Counted from the first letter of the stretch, positions 35,898-48,062 are shown. The stretch: DNA of 64,000 bases from Tubulanus polymorphus (GCF_964204645.1 NC_134031.1:12316501-12380500); one strand, 5' to 3'. Notes: generated by a model not told the origin, from the letters alone. Translations and numbers: made by a program.

Positions 35898-37114
35898 ATC
35901 AGAATGATATCATAATTTTTCAGTAACAAGCAAGTAATGTATAATATGACTCTGGATTGAAAAAGGAACAATAAATTTTACTTGAATTTACGTTAATCTT
36001 GTGATTTTTCATTTCAATTGTCAATATGATATTGTACGTTTGTAATACTGGAATGAGACGTGTAGATTATAATTGTCAACTTCACACTCCAGGCCTATAC
36101 TAAATTGTCACTACTTAGACGGTCTTAGTTCGAACAAAAAAATGTGTGTGAGGCTCTACATACGTCTTAAGAAACATTCATGCAAGGAAACTTAACCGTG
36201 TAACATCTTTGAAATGGTGGGCTCCCTTCTCTTTGTTGTCGGTTTGTTATTGATTAGGTTCATCACTTACATCAGATAAAATGACGTCTAAATCCATTAA
36301 ATCATCACGAAACTGGTCGCGGTAGCATTGTTTTACAACACACACACTGATTACAGCAGAGAACCGATGCGACTGGTTGGCAGTAGGAGGTCGTTGTTAA
36401 TTTTTTTTTTTCAAATTCATTTTTCATTTTGAACAAATAAATAATGCAGAATTATGGATTGATATACAAATAAATTAAATTAACTGAGTCAGGTTACTTC
36501 CAAAAAATGATTCAATGCCTGCAAGCACCGTTGCTGTTATTCTTACAGCAGTATGTGATGTATCTTTATAAGGCACACGAGAGTGTATACAATAGATCAA
36601 TTGTAGTAGGTTGCCCTGTTGACAGCCAGCTGATCGATGTGCAAGAAGCCACTAAAACATTGACCTCGACTTATACAACGAGCGAAACAATAGTTTGCTA
36701 TTTAACATTTTCAGGCCAAAATGAATTATAATTTATTAAAAATTCTACCATGCTCATCTTCCGCTATAATAGTTCAAATAATTATTCATGAGAAATGAGA
36801 AATAGTTTATCAAAAATATAACTTTTATTAGAACGACACTTGAAACAATGCACCCGAACTAGCAAGCAGCGTTACGGTATGACTGTATAATAGTGTATTA
36901 TATACTGTGGGATCGTGTGTATGTGTAACGGTCCCTATTGATTATAACTCGTGCGCCCATAGTATAAAGTGAACATTCGCTTACACTTCTATGGTCAATC
37001 AAAACAAACTACAGGTATTAAATGAAACAATAACGACGACAGATGTAAAATATATTCTCACAAGCTGAGCATTTGGAATTTTCACCTGTATGTTTGTTAC
37101 CATAATTACACTTA
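35898..37114. other. No gene recognised
   Basis: Non-coding; a T run at 36401-36411. It could include the outer edge of the Penelope element that follows. Confidence 0.45.
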
Positions 37115-37190
37115 TTACAGAGAACTGAGTGAGAAGAGTAATTACAAATAAATGAGTGTCATTTATTTCTTCTCACTCAGTTCTCTGTAA
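37115..37190. repeat. Near-perfect 76-base hairpin
   Basis: Arms TTACAGAGAACTGAGTGAGA + AGA (37115-37137) and their exact complement (37168-37190) enclose a second perfect stem AAATAAATGA/TCATTTATTT with loop GTG. The only unpaired part is an 8-base bulge at 37138-37145. It lies just upstream of the Penelope element. Confidence 0.9.
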
Positions 37191-37250
37191 TTAGTGTCAT
37201 TCTACCTATAAATACTGTTGTTTTTCCATTGACTATACTCATTCATTCAC

Positions 37251-37293
37251 CTGATGAAGCTTCTATTCAATAGAAGCGAAAGCTCGTGCGTCA
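37251..37293 (+). ncRNA. Hammerhead-ribozyme-like motif of the Penelope terminal repeat
   Basis: CTGATGA (37251-37257) is followed by an 8-bp perfect stem GCTTCTAT/ATAGAAGC with loop TCA, then GAAA (37278-37281). A GTC triplet (37290-37292) lies in the position where cleavage would be expected. The core matches the hammerhead consensus CUGANGA-stem II-GAAA. Stem I and stem III do not pair convincingly by eye, so activity is not claimed. Hammerheads are known in Penelope-like elements. Confidence 0.5.
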
Positions 37294-37379
37294 AATAAAT
37301 AGTTAACCTATACAGTATTACTCGTCTTATTACTTATTTTAAACCTGGTTAACATGGCTACTCTACGAATATTCTCATC

Positions 37380-40156
37380 ATGTCTAGTACATCTACCAGC
37401 CGCCTGAAATGGAGAATAGTCAACACAAAGAAACAACTTGCTCAAGTTCAGAGTGACATCTACTTCCTCACAAGATGCAAGAAGTCCAACATCGTACCGC
37501 AAGGACTGAGAATCACGAATCCTTTACGCACCACCTACCATACCCAGTATTCCGAAATACTCTGCAACATACCTCGAAGAAACTACAAAACCATCTCATC
37601 AGTGTCATGTACAGCAAGCAGCGGCAGATTAAGAATCAACTCCAACTACTACTCAATGATCACCAACTTAACGACACTCAGAGAACCGCTATCGAATCCA
37701 CAGCCAACCGAATCCACGATCAACACATCAAGTCAGCACTTCATACCAAAAACAGAAAATTCGACGAACAGAAACAACTCGAACCAGCCAACAATACCGC
37801 CAAGTGCACAATTTCTATGATCGTCTGGATAGCCACTTTTATTTTTCATTTACCAAAAGTCTGGGACAAACCCCACGCCTTCGGCAGCGGCCCGTGCGCG
37901 TTCGCTAAGCAACTCCAATGTCGTCAATCTGTCTACATACGAGCGAGCCATCTCAAGCCGAACTAAATATACTCTCCAAAGGTCTGAGCTTTTGTCCCGC
38001 CAACAATATCGACAAAGATCAACTCTGCAGCGACATGGGACAATTTTTCAGACGCCTCCTCCTCAAAGAATTCTTCCACAGAAAGAATACTATCGACACA
38101 GGAACCACTACATCCGCACAGTATCGACCAGAAACAGAAACCACCGCAAGCTGATACCGAAAACAAGCCTCACACACAGATCACCAGTCCAGGCACCACA
38201 GACACCACACCAAGTGATAATAGCAGACTACCTGTACCCGCACTGAAGACTCAATCCAGTTGGTCTCCCGAAGGTCGCAACACCAAGCTCGATCTTTACA
38301 TCACCAGCTTCAGAAACAGAGTCAGATCAGAAATCATCAACACCAGACCTAAAACTCAATACAATCTCACTACGGCAGAGCGAAAAGCCATACTCACACT
38401 CAGAATCAACGGAGACATCATCATCAAACCTGCCAACAAAGGAGGTGCCACTGTCATCACGAATCGAAATGACTACATCAACGAAGCACACCGTCAACTT
38501 CAAAACACCGACTTCTACAAAAAACTCGACCAAGACCCCACCAGCCAGTTTACCAAAAAACTCAAACAACTTATCAAACCTCTACCCACCTAATTGAAGA
38601 AATATCTACTCGCTACAATACCAGCTGATCCGACACTGTGCACCCTCTACATTCTCCCGAAGATACACAAGAAGAATAACCCCGGTCGCCCAATCATCTC
38701 CGGCATCGGGACCATCACAAAGAATATATCTGGCTACATAGATCGTCTCCTACATCCATACGCAGCAAACACACCCAGCTACGTACAAGACACCACAGAT
38801 TTCATCAACAAACTCGCAAACATCAAAGACCTCCCAGCAGACACCCTACTCATCACTATGGACGTCACAGCTCCCTACACCAGCATACCACATGAAGATG
38901 GACTCACCTCGATTTCCAGAACCTTACCTAACAACGAAAACTAACATACCATCATCGATCTCACCAAGTTCATACTTAAACACAACTACTTCAAATTCAA
39001 CAGATCGCTCTACATCCAGACCAAGGGTACAGCTATGGGCACCCGAATGGCCCCCCAATACGCCAACATTTTCATGTCTGTCCTTGAAGACTTCCTCCAA
39101 ACACAGCAGGTCTCACCACTTTTATACAATCGCTTCATCGACGACGTCTTCATCATTTGGATGCACGGGCTTGAAAAACTACTTGAATTCCACAGAAACT
39201 TCACCAACTTTCATCCAGCCACGAACTCAGCTTCGAACACTCGCCTCTTCAAATTCCTTTTTAGACACTCTTGTCAAAATCATCAACGGCAAACTCGAAA
39301 CATCGCTCTACAGAAAACCTACTGACACCTACAGCTACCTTCACGGCACCAGCTTTCACCCACCACACACCACGAGATCCATCATCTTTAGTCAGGCCAT
39401 TCGCTACCACAGAATCTGCTCCAACACTCAAGACCGCGACCAACACCTACAACAACTGAAAAATGCATTCCACCAACTCCAGTACAACCCTGAAACCATC
39501 GACCTACATATCACTCGTGTTACTCACATATTCAGAGAAAGAACACTCCAATACGACCCGCCCACGTCTAAGAAACCGAAAGAATCCACATCGCAGTCAC
39601 CTACAGTCCGCGCCTACGCAGAATCCAACGAATCAAATTAGATCTCAAACCCATACATGAAGAGGATGATCATCTACGCAACATACTACCACCAAGACCA
39701 GTCATCGCGTACCGCCAACCAGCAAACCTAAGAAAACTCCTCATCAGCAGCAAACTATCCACCGAAGAAGACTCAGATAACAAATACATGCGCCCCTGCA
39801 ACAAATCTAGATGTCAACTCTGCCCTCTCATCAACTCATCACCGACCGTCACCACAGCCAACAACCAACAACTCAAAGTCACTGGACCCTACACATGCAA
39901 CTCCACCAACGTTGTTTATACCATCACATGCGATATCTGCCCTGGAACCATCTACATCGGAGAAACTGGACAAACATTACGTCAACGCTTGAACGGTCAC
40001 AAATTTGATATCAGACACAAGAAAATGGATAAACCTATCGGCGAACATTTCAATCTTCCGAACCAAACCATCAGTAACCTTAAAGTGACCGCGTTACATA
40101 AAATGAACACTTCTAAGAAGCATTCGCGCGAAATCATGGAACAAAAACTTATTTAA
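37380..40156 (+). pseudogene. Penelope-like element reverse transcriptase with GIY-YIG endonuclease, frame-broken
   Basis: Coding similarity runs through at least six frame changes or stops. N-terminal region SDIYFLTRCKKSNIVPQGLR (about 37460); LSKGLSFCPANNIDKDQLCS (about 37980); RT fingers ILTLRINGDIIIKPANKGGA (about 38390); LPKIHKKNNPGRPIISG (38650); TKGTAMGTRMAPQYANIF and RFIDDVFIIW (39025-39160, catalytic DD kept); LDTLVKIINGKLETSLYRKP (39265). Then comes the Penelope cysteine/histidine linker (CNKSRCQLCPLI, YTCNSTNVVYTITCDIC) and the GIY-YIG nuclease (TIYIGETGQTLRQRLNGHKF, to the stop at 40154-40156). Penelope elements use this RT-endonuclease pair for target-primed integration. The plus strand is strongly C-rich compared with its flanks, suggesting different codon use. 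Confidence 0.9.
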
Positions 40157-40439
40157 CCCGGTGATACTGTTAATCTTGGCCTAAAACGCGATCTATTCAT
40201 GTCCCACTACAGAACGTAATTTCGTTTGTTATTCGTTGTATCTGGACTTATCTCAGACTTCCATTTCTTGTTATTCATTGCTCTTAGATACCATCTGTTT
40301 ATTTTACTTTGATATAGTTTCATTTTGATTTATTTCTCTTTGATTTGTTTTAGTTTGTTGTTCCTTAATTGATTAATTATCTACTCACTCACTTAGTTAT
40401 TAATTATCATCCAAGTGAGCCGGCAGAATGATTGGGAAG

Positions 40440-40441
<2 letters not shown>
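40157..40441 (+). other. Penelope element 3' region
   Basis: T-rich non-coding sequence between the GIY-YIG stop and the AT microsatellite; likely 3' untranslated part of the Penelope element. Confidence 0.5.
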
Positions 40442-40494
<53 letters not shown>

Positions 40495-40499
40495 TGTGA
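40442..40499. repeat. (TA)n microsatellite
   Basis: An uninterrupted run of about 28 TA units. Confidence 0.97.
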
Positions 40500-40690
40500 A
40501 TCTCCTGGCAAAGTACCGAACCCTAGGACCTCAACCTTAGGCGCCAATAAAGATATGAGCTCTCTGAGTTCAAGACTGAGCCACACCTGAGGAAGATCTC
40601 TAGAGTGAGATCAAACGTTGTGTCTTAAAATTTAATATTTTGGATTCCATAACTAAATACTTTAAATAGTGGGTTTTTATTACATAATTG
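40500..40690 (+). mobile_element. Second Penelope-type 3' relic with degenerate hammerhead-like motif
   Basis: CTGAGGA (40587-40593), stem GATCTC/GAGATC with loop TAGAGT, then AAAC (the expected G before it is missing). The downstream phrase AGTGGGTTTTTA matches the relic at 7.4-7.6 kb. The stem differs from that at 37251, so this belongs to another Penelope subfamily. Confidence 0.5.
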
Positions 40691-40756
40691 AACCTATAGC
40701 TGATAAAACACACAGCTGTCCTGAAATATTTTTCAAATTAAAGAAAGCGAAGGGGT

Positions 40757-41494
40757 TCTGACTGCTCCAGAACGCCCCTCAAAAATTAAAAAACCGCAAA
40801 AAACCGCCCACGAAGCAGCCATAGAAAGCACTTCATGACTTACCACATGAGTAGGATCGGAACCTATCGACGATAAGGCCTCTCGAATGAGATTGGCAAA
40901 CCAACGAGTAATGCTGTCGATGAATGCTCCTTCAGAGATATGAACAACTGAAGTCTCTCCACCAAGTTGAGAATGTCCAACGAAAATAAAATCTCAACCC
41001 TCGGAACGGACAAATAGCCCGACCAGGGAGTTGAATTGGACCCTATGGGTCAGAACCTCCTCCACCACTCTCAACCAACCGCGCCTGCCAATTTTCTACG
41101 ATTAGGTTGAGGTAGGGCAGAGAGTAACAAAAGAACCGGGACCGAAAACGATATGACCAGGCCGGTTAGTCAATGCATGGATTTCCGAGCTCCTAGCTGG
41201 CATAGACAGAAGAGAAGGAAAGCTCTTGCTTAATGAGACTCTTGGAGAGAGGTCATACGGATGGGCCACGAAATACGTAAGCATCACCACAACAAGTTCC
41301 ATCGAGGGACTTCCTGAGGCACCTGCGGCCGAGCAACCGGAAAACGCCAACGGTGAGAATATGGTGCTCGGAAAACGGTCCAGAATACCTGTCGCCCTGA
41401 AAGTATGGGCGATCGCGGCTCCTATCGCCTTGAAGTATGGGCGATCATGACTGGTAACCCTTAAGGTTAGAAGCCATCTATATAGTACGTACAC
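40757..41494 (-). pseudogene. DIRS-like tyrosine recombinase relic
   Basis: On the minus strand, 41494-41102 reads FKAIGAAIAHTFRATGILDR, then PSMELVVVMLTYFVAHPYDL, SKSFPSLLSMPARSSEIHAL and TNRPGHIVFGPG. ARSSEIHAL (41200-41171) carries the box I arginine of tyrosine recombinases. After a frame change, 40983-40770 reads IFVGHSQLGGETSVVHISEG, ITRWFANLIREALSSIGSDP and THVVSHEVLSMAASWAVF. The last phrase corresponds to the HxxR box II, but here HEVL lacks the arginine. The tyrosine was not located. DIRS-type retroelements place such a recombinase after RT and RNase H; the rest of that element is probably at 49.9-52.3 kb on the same strand. Confidence 0.68.
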
Positions 41495-42634
41495 ATGGTC
41501 TAGTTAGGACCTGTGAATCAGATCATATGAAACGCGTAGCAGAAAGCCATAAAATCTGTATGCCCTGAGTGGACAAAATATGCTATTTATAAGCATCACT
41601 CAGGTCCTGTAAGAATGATAGCAGTTCTGAATCAAATCATTGTGAAACTAAATTGACGGACACAACGCGCTACTGGAAAATTTTCTGTGTACAGTACTGG
41701 TACAAGTGTTTAAATTTTCCTACCTATGTCTCTTACACCTAATCCCTGAGAAGGCCTTTTTTTTAAATTGCTTGCAGCACGAATCCGGCGCTGTCGTTTC
41801 CGTCAATTTGGGAAAAAAAGAAACTTTTTTTTTTCCCCTTCACCCGTGCTAAAAATCCGTGAATTTTTAAAAAAGTAAAAATTTATTTTTATTTTTCCCG
41901 CCCGCCGTTCTGCAATGACCGCTAAATTAGAGAAAAAAATAAAATTTTATGTTTTTCCGTCCTCCCGTCGTGTCTTTTTTCAACGTTGACGATGTTTGTC
42001 ATCGAGGTTTCTTTCGGTAAATAGTAGGATTTCGGCAAGCGAAAATGGCGGCTTTCCAACTCATTTGCCGGAAAGGGACAAAAGAGCTTGACAGGCGGTT
42101 GTCAAGGCTGTCACTTGGTCTCAGGGTGTCTGATGTGGCATCAATGGTAGATACAGATGGCGGAAAGGTGGTGAGAGTGGAGGGAGGTGCCACAGCAGAG
42201 TCCAAGTAAGTTCTTTTAATCACGAATCTGTTCCCAATCCCAATCAAATGCATTTTATTCACAGCTGCGGCATGTGGTGAATACGGTTGCAACGTGACAC
42301 ATGTGGAGCCTGCGAAAGTGACATTTTAAACATTCACAAGTTGTTTTTGTGACAGGAAACCTGTATTTAGGGCCCATGTAAGAGAATAAATAGCCTATTT
42401 CATTGACATTGAAAAAGATTTTTAGAATTTTTAATAAACAACAAATTTGAATGAATTCTAATAAAAAATAAATGATTCAATTCAAATGCAAAGTTAACAC
42501 TATTTTATTGTCAGGTCCATCACTCTAGATGATTTGATCTCATTTTATACTGAAACGGCTTGACACCCTATACCTAGATATTAAATGAGGAACTGTCGAA
42601 ACTGGCATTCTTGTTTCATTTTATTTACATTACA

Positions 42635-42789
42635 GATAATTTATACAATGATATTATCAAGCTTCTAGAATCTCAACAACTTGGCTGGTCAGCACATCAA
42701 GTAGACATCGGTGAAAAGTTTGTCGGGACACTGGCTAAAACTCTCTGGTGAGTATATTTTCAAATCATTCATGTTACAGCACTCAATTT
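42635..42789 (+). repeat. Partial tandem copy of exon 3 plus its donor
   Basis: GATAATTTATACAATGATAT onward through the GTGAGTA donor and 40 bases of intron is nearly identical to 43765-43920. The copy lacks the first 26 bases of the true exon. It sits behind a TTACAG that could act as an acceptor; including it (112 bases) would break the frame, while exons 1 and 2 join in phase without it. Confidence 0.85.
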
Positions 42790-44613
42790 TAATGAATACC
42801 GGTAAAAATATTTAGTTCCCAGCTGTCAACAACATTATTGGTACAGGATTTTCGTCAGTACTCGGTTCCACGGTCAATGATTAAGTTTAAATCTGGTTTA
42901 AAAATCTCATCCAAGGAAATGAAATTTAAAAAATGTAATCGAACACTGTAGAACCGGTTCCTGGGATATATATTAATATAAAACTTGATATATGCTTTCA
43001 ATATTATGCTTTATTCTCTACATATGCACTCGCACTGCCAACAACAGGTTGTGGTTTAAATTTTATATGTACATGTATTTATGTCTTATTAGGAATTTTT
43101 TTACCAGTATTAGGTAGTGTCCTAGAAAATGGATGACCCCTCATATATGTCTGCTGATTTTACAAAATATAACTTTGAGTATGATGGAAACAGTATAAAA
43201 TGGAAAATAGTATTAAACGTTGTCTGCATTTTGGAGTTTTTATTTACAAAATTAGTTCAATGAATAGCTTGTTTTCAATATTGATTTGAATCAAGTTGAT
43301 GCATATTTTGAAAATTCACGACACTCTACTTAACCTATGTATTTTTCAGAATGAGTGAGTTAGATGTAACCCTTACTCTGGCGGATGTCCAAGGCTTTGG
43401 TATAAAAGTGATTGTTGTTATTTGTGAGTCAGAGGCTGTGAAGTCAAACACTGTGAATTCTGCATTTGATACATTAATGACTGCATCTAAACAGTTGCAC
43501 AGGTATGTGTAGAATTATAGTGATGGTGGTGAACCCTCAGTATATTGATGATTTAGTGTTATAGAGAATATGGTGTTATACATTTATTATAATACAAATG
43601 TTCCATAAAATTATTGGCGGTCAATGGCTGACGTTTTACTTTATGTCGTATTATGTTTTGTATTTCAAAAAAGTAAATTCCAAACATGATACGTTTATTC
43701 AATTAAAATTGAATTAATTCTAATCTTCTTTTTCTTAGGTCTGGTGATGCATTGACATCATTCGATAATTTATACAATGATATTATCAAGCTTCTGGAAT
43801 CTCAGCAACTTGGCTGGTCAGCACATCAAGTAGACATCGGTGAAAAGTTTGTCGGGACACTGGCTAAAACTCTCTGGTGAGTACATTTTCAAATCATTCA
43901 TGTTACAGCACTCAAATGGTAACAGTATGGCAGTGGTTGGTAATTTGTTTTTTGTTAAATTTTTATAGGTTTCTTGACTATCATCATGATGCCATGGCAG
44001 AAGGAAACTGTGTAATACCAGAGATGTTCAGTCGTTTCCATGGCTACTTCGATTTAAAATGAAATCACCAAAAAGTTCCAAAGGTAAGCACAGTGTTTAT
44101 TGGATTTAATTATTTGGGTCCAAAAATATGGGTTCTGATACATCTTCGAGTTGATGCGAGTTTCACACCTTCATCACTGAAGCAAATACTATGAGAAGTA
44201 AGTTCTAACAATACTCTCCATCCATTCACACCTCTCGAGTGTTAAACTCCAATTGTTTACAAAACAATCAACTGTATGAATTGTTCACAAGTTATTATTT
44301 ATGGCATTCATCATGACTGAATATAGCATGTTATAGGTGTTGCAGTAGTGTCGAAAATTTTTAAAAAAATCATGTTTAACAATTTTGTGCTTTCAGTTGT
44401 CTGTGGACAATCCAAACCAGGTACTGCATCACGATTTCCACTATTGCGGGATTATCCCATCTGTGACATTGGATGTTGAAATTCCACGGGATTCGAGAGA
44501 TTCTTTCTACACCGGAAATGTATACGTAAGACTAAAAGATAAGGTACGATTTGGAACACAGATAGCCATTCCCAATCTACTGTATGTAAATACATCGACA
44601 TATCCATTGCATT

Positions 44614-44817
44614 CACTGCATGAAAATAAGGGTTTCTCGAGCGTAAACTAAAAGAAACACCTCGATAAACGCACTCGAAAAACTATTACGTGAAACGAGG
44701 TGTTTAGAAGAAAGTGGAAACACCACCTTTCATGTCAGTAAACTTACGTGTATCGAGTGCTTTTATCGAGGTGTTTCTTTTAGTGTACACTCAAGAAACC
44801 CTTATTTTCATGCAGTG
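44614..44817. mobile_element. 204-bp MITE with long inverted repeats, in an intron
   Basis: Ends CACTGCATGAAAATAAGGG and its complement extend over about 64 bases (including AGAAACACCTCGATAAA), flanked by ATT on both sides. It lies between exons 5 and 6 of the DDE-like gene. No coding. Confidence 0.9.
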
Positions 44818-45184
44818 ATTCTTTTCAATATTTCTAATTTTTAGATTTTCCAGCCGTCATCAGCTGGTAGGCACGGGTCTGAACAGCTGGACTTAATTCG
44901 TACATTACATTCTGCTGACCAGGTTTTTTCCGACAGACCCATCCTCTTAAACTTCACTGACGGTGGCCCTGACCACAGAACAACGTTTATTTCATCAAAA
45001 CTAGCAGGCATAGCCCTGTTTGTAGGTAAGATACTAAAGACAGACTAATCTGTGTATCTTTAATCTCGTGATGTTTAGATTGACTTGAATGGTTTTTTTG
45101 CCATCAGGCCACTTGTACCATTGATGCTTTATATGCTGTAGCCATGGATCCGTACACTTTCTTCGTTGACGTTCTACAGTCCAC

Positions 45185-46130
45185 GTAGAGAGAATCCCAC
45201 AATTATAACGAAAGAGTCCGAAAATGAAACTTCAAGATAGTAGTTTATTTCAACGTTTCGACTATATCCTAATAGTCATCTTCAGGAATAATGAGATACT
45301 ACAAAAATTATTAGATATATATATAATCCAGAGACAAAGAGACTAATTCAAGTAATCAGAGATGATACAAATTAAAGGAAAATTAAGTATATATAGGAGA
45401 AACAGGTCGGAACCTTAATCAACGCATTAAAGAGCATAAGTTAGATGTAAAATCTTTAAACCTGAAAAAGTTGCTAGTCATGTATTTCAGACTTCACACA
45501 ATTTTGATTTTGCTAATGCTGAATTAATTTACCCTTGCAGCGATAAAACTAAAAGACATTTTTTGGAATCTGCATTAATAATTGAAAATTCTAACAACGT
45601 TGTAAACCTAAACAATGGTTTTTCACCCCATGATAAACTTATATCTAAATACCTCTGTAAAGTGGTTAAACTCAACACTTGATTCCCCTTTGATTATTTG
45701 TTATTTGTTCTCTCATCTATTTTAGTCGCTCAACTTGTATTCACCATTGTTTTAATTTAAGTGCCCCCTAGTTTGTCTTTTTACTACTGATTTCAAGTTC
45801 TAATTTATATTTAAACTCACTATTGTTGTTTATAATTACCCCTTAGTTTGCTTCCCTTAAATCTATTTTAGCGTTTAACTGTTTCTACGTTAATTTTCCT
45901 TTAGTTTGTATCATCTCTGATTACTTGAATTAGTCTCTTTGTCTCTGGATTGTATATATATCTCATAATTTTTGTAGTTTCTCATTATTCCTGAAGATGA
46001 CTATTAGGATATAGTCGAAACGTTGAAATAAACTACTATCTCGAAGTTTCATTTTCGGACTTTTTCGTTATAATTGTGGGATTCTCTCTACATCGCGTCA
46101 ACACGGATATAGTGTTCTATCAATCGTGAT
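45185..46130 (+). mobile_element. Penelope-like fragment with inverted terminal copies and 11-bp duplication
   Basis: CTACAGTCCAC occurs at 45174-45184 and 46131-46141. Inverted arms of about 202 bases (45185-45386 and 45890-46091) enclose a GIY-YIG domain. Such an inverted, 5'-truncated arrangement is known for Penelope-like elements. Each arm holds a hammerhead-like core: plus strand CTGAAGA, stem GACTAT/ATAGTC, GAAAC at 45991-46021; minus strand 45285-45252. The fragment sits in the intron between exons 6 and 7 of the DDE-like gene. Confidence 0.85.
45391..45682 (+). pseudogene. GIY-YIG endonuclease C-terminus of the Penelope fragment
   Basis: YIGETGRNLNQRIKEHKLDV opens the frame, and after one frame change near 45462 it reads VASHVFQTSHNFDFANAELI, then FLESALIIENSNNVVNLNNG and a TGA stop (45680-45682). 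This is the single-strand-nicking endonuclease end of a Penelope polyprotein; reverse transcriptase is absent. Confidence 0.82.
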
Positions 46131-47849
46131 CTACAGTCCACTTTTCTTTCAGACTTCAAATTCAGATATCGACCATAAAATCTAAGACGAGTTTGATTTT
46201 AATGAAAATCATGGAAAAAAGTGTTCATTGTGTTGGGTGTTTAATTTCTAAATGTGTTTCTTTTGGCTTTGTTGTATGATTGTTCAAAACAAACTAATCT
46301 ATTTCATGCTGTTCTATTTATAGCCCTCAACCTTGATATGTTTGTACTTATAAGAACAGCTCCTAACGGCAGTTATCTCAATCCTGCAGAAAGAGTCATG
46401 AGTGTTATTAACATGAGCCTCCAGAATGCGGCATTCGCCCGAAAGAAAATGCCTGCGCAGCAGGAATCATATATCAAGAACTGCTCCACAATGACTGAAA
46501 TCCGGAGCAAGGCAGAAGGGTTGCCTTCATTAAAACGAGAACTCCATGATTCTTTATCAGAGGTAGGTCTATTTAGACAATAAGATATCTCAATTTTAAA
46601 TGACAGTCACAAGCATTGTTCAGTTCATATGGCCATTGGATAAAGAATTGTAATTAAAGTATAAAGTTATAATCCCTTGATTGAGATGCAGGATGTCTGC
46701 TAGACGATGAAGATGCAGTAGAGGTTACATGAATTATGATCCATGTCTATGAAACTGGCCCCAGAACTTTCCTACTAGCATTCTAAGTCAAAAGAAAAAC
46801 TGTATATTTAATGAAAATGCTTCTCTAATTTTTAGATCACAGATGTTCTTCATGAAAGAATGGGATGACTTTACTACAAGGATTCTCCTGTTATGACGAA
46901 GGAAGCACTTGATGATGTTGTAGAAGATATGTTGAATGCTGCACTAGCCGTTATTAGTCCCAATATACAAATCAAAGGAAAGCTGTCAGAAGTACGGAAC
47001 GATCCTGCCTTCGCTTCCTTCATGCAACCCACTGCAGGGAAAGACAATATGCATTCCAGGTACACACTTTCGATATGCATGTACAGGCATCTGCAAAATT
47101 TGGGATTAAATTTATCAAACGGGCAACGTATTCGCATGAATGGATAAGGAATCAAACATAATCAACATGAGCAAATTACCAAAATTCTAACCTAAGCTAA
47201 ATTAACATCCAAAATCGTGATTTTTCTGACTTTACTAGTCTACTTTCCAACATTTGACACATAGCATGTGGTAAATCATTTCACAAAATTGTACAATGTG
47301 AATTCTCTTTAAAAAAAACTTTTATTTTAGGTCTAGAAACTTTTTCTGTAGTACAGTTTGTTAAAAAATGAATTCTCCTTTTTAGATCAAAAAGTGTGCT
47401 ACTCCCGATGATGCCAAGTGTGCATATTGCTCTGTATTCCCAGCAAGAATCCAGAATTTCGACCAGTTTCATTCATTGCGGATCCAACACTTGATGCCTC
47501 GAAATCACATTATAAGTTGTTTGCTGATATTTATGGCTCTGAAACTACTGAACACGATATGCCATCTAAATCACAAAAATTGGTAACCACGGAGACAGAT
47601 TAGAAAAATAAATCTACTTTAGTAAGAGGTAAGTTCTTGGTATATACTTTTTTGGGAAAAATAAATATTGTTGTACAGAGCTGTTCGACAATTTCTATAC
47701 TTATAATGTGGGGATATATATCAACTGAAATCCGATCTTTTCTCAATACACAATAGTTTTTGGGAGACAAAACAGTGTACCAAGTGACATTGATCATCCA
47801 CAAAATTTTAGGGATTTTCAGACCCCTGTCCATACATAAATCAGATGTT

Positions 47850-48062
47850 ATTGGGTGAGGTCAGAATTTAATGTTAGCATAAATGTTAGTGTTGGTGTTA
47901 GTGTCAGTTGTACAATTGTTTAACTTATCAGTTAATAAACATCAAATTCTGACCTCACTTTAATATTGAATAACGTTACAATTTGACAGTTTGATTGAGT
48001 CAACAGAGATGTAACACTGACACTAACATTTATGCTAACATTGAATTCTCACCTCACCCAAT
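47850..48062. mobile_element. 213-bp MITE with about 52-bp inverted ends, in an intron
   Basis: ATTGGGTGAGGTCAGAATTT onward is mirrored by the sequence ending AATTCTCACCTCACCCAAT, both continuing through TAATGTTAGCATAAATGTTA. It lies between exons 9 and 10 of the DDE-like gene. A duplication of target is not clear. Confidence 0.88.

Noticed and set aside
40830-40842. Apparent splice donor GTAAGT on the minus strand
   Set aside because: The reading frame continues through it into the recombinase box II region, so it is coding sequence by chance resembling a donor.
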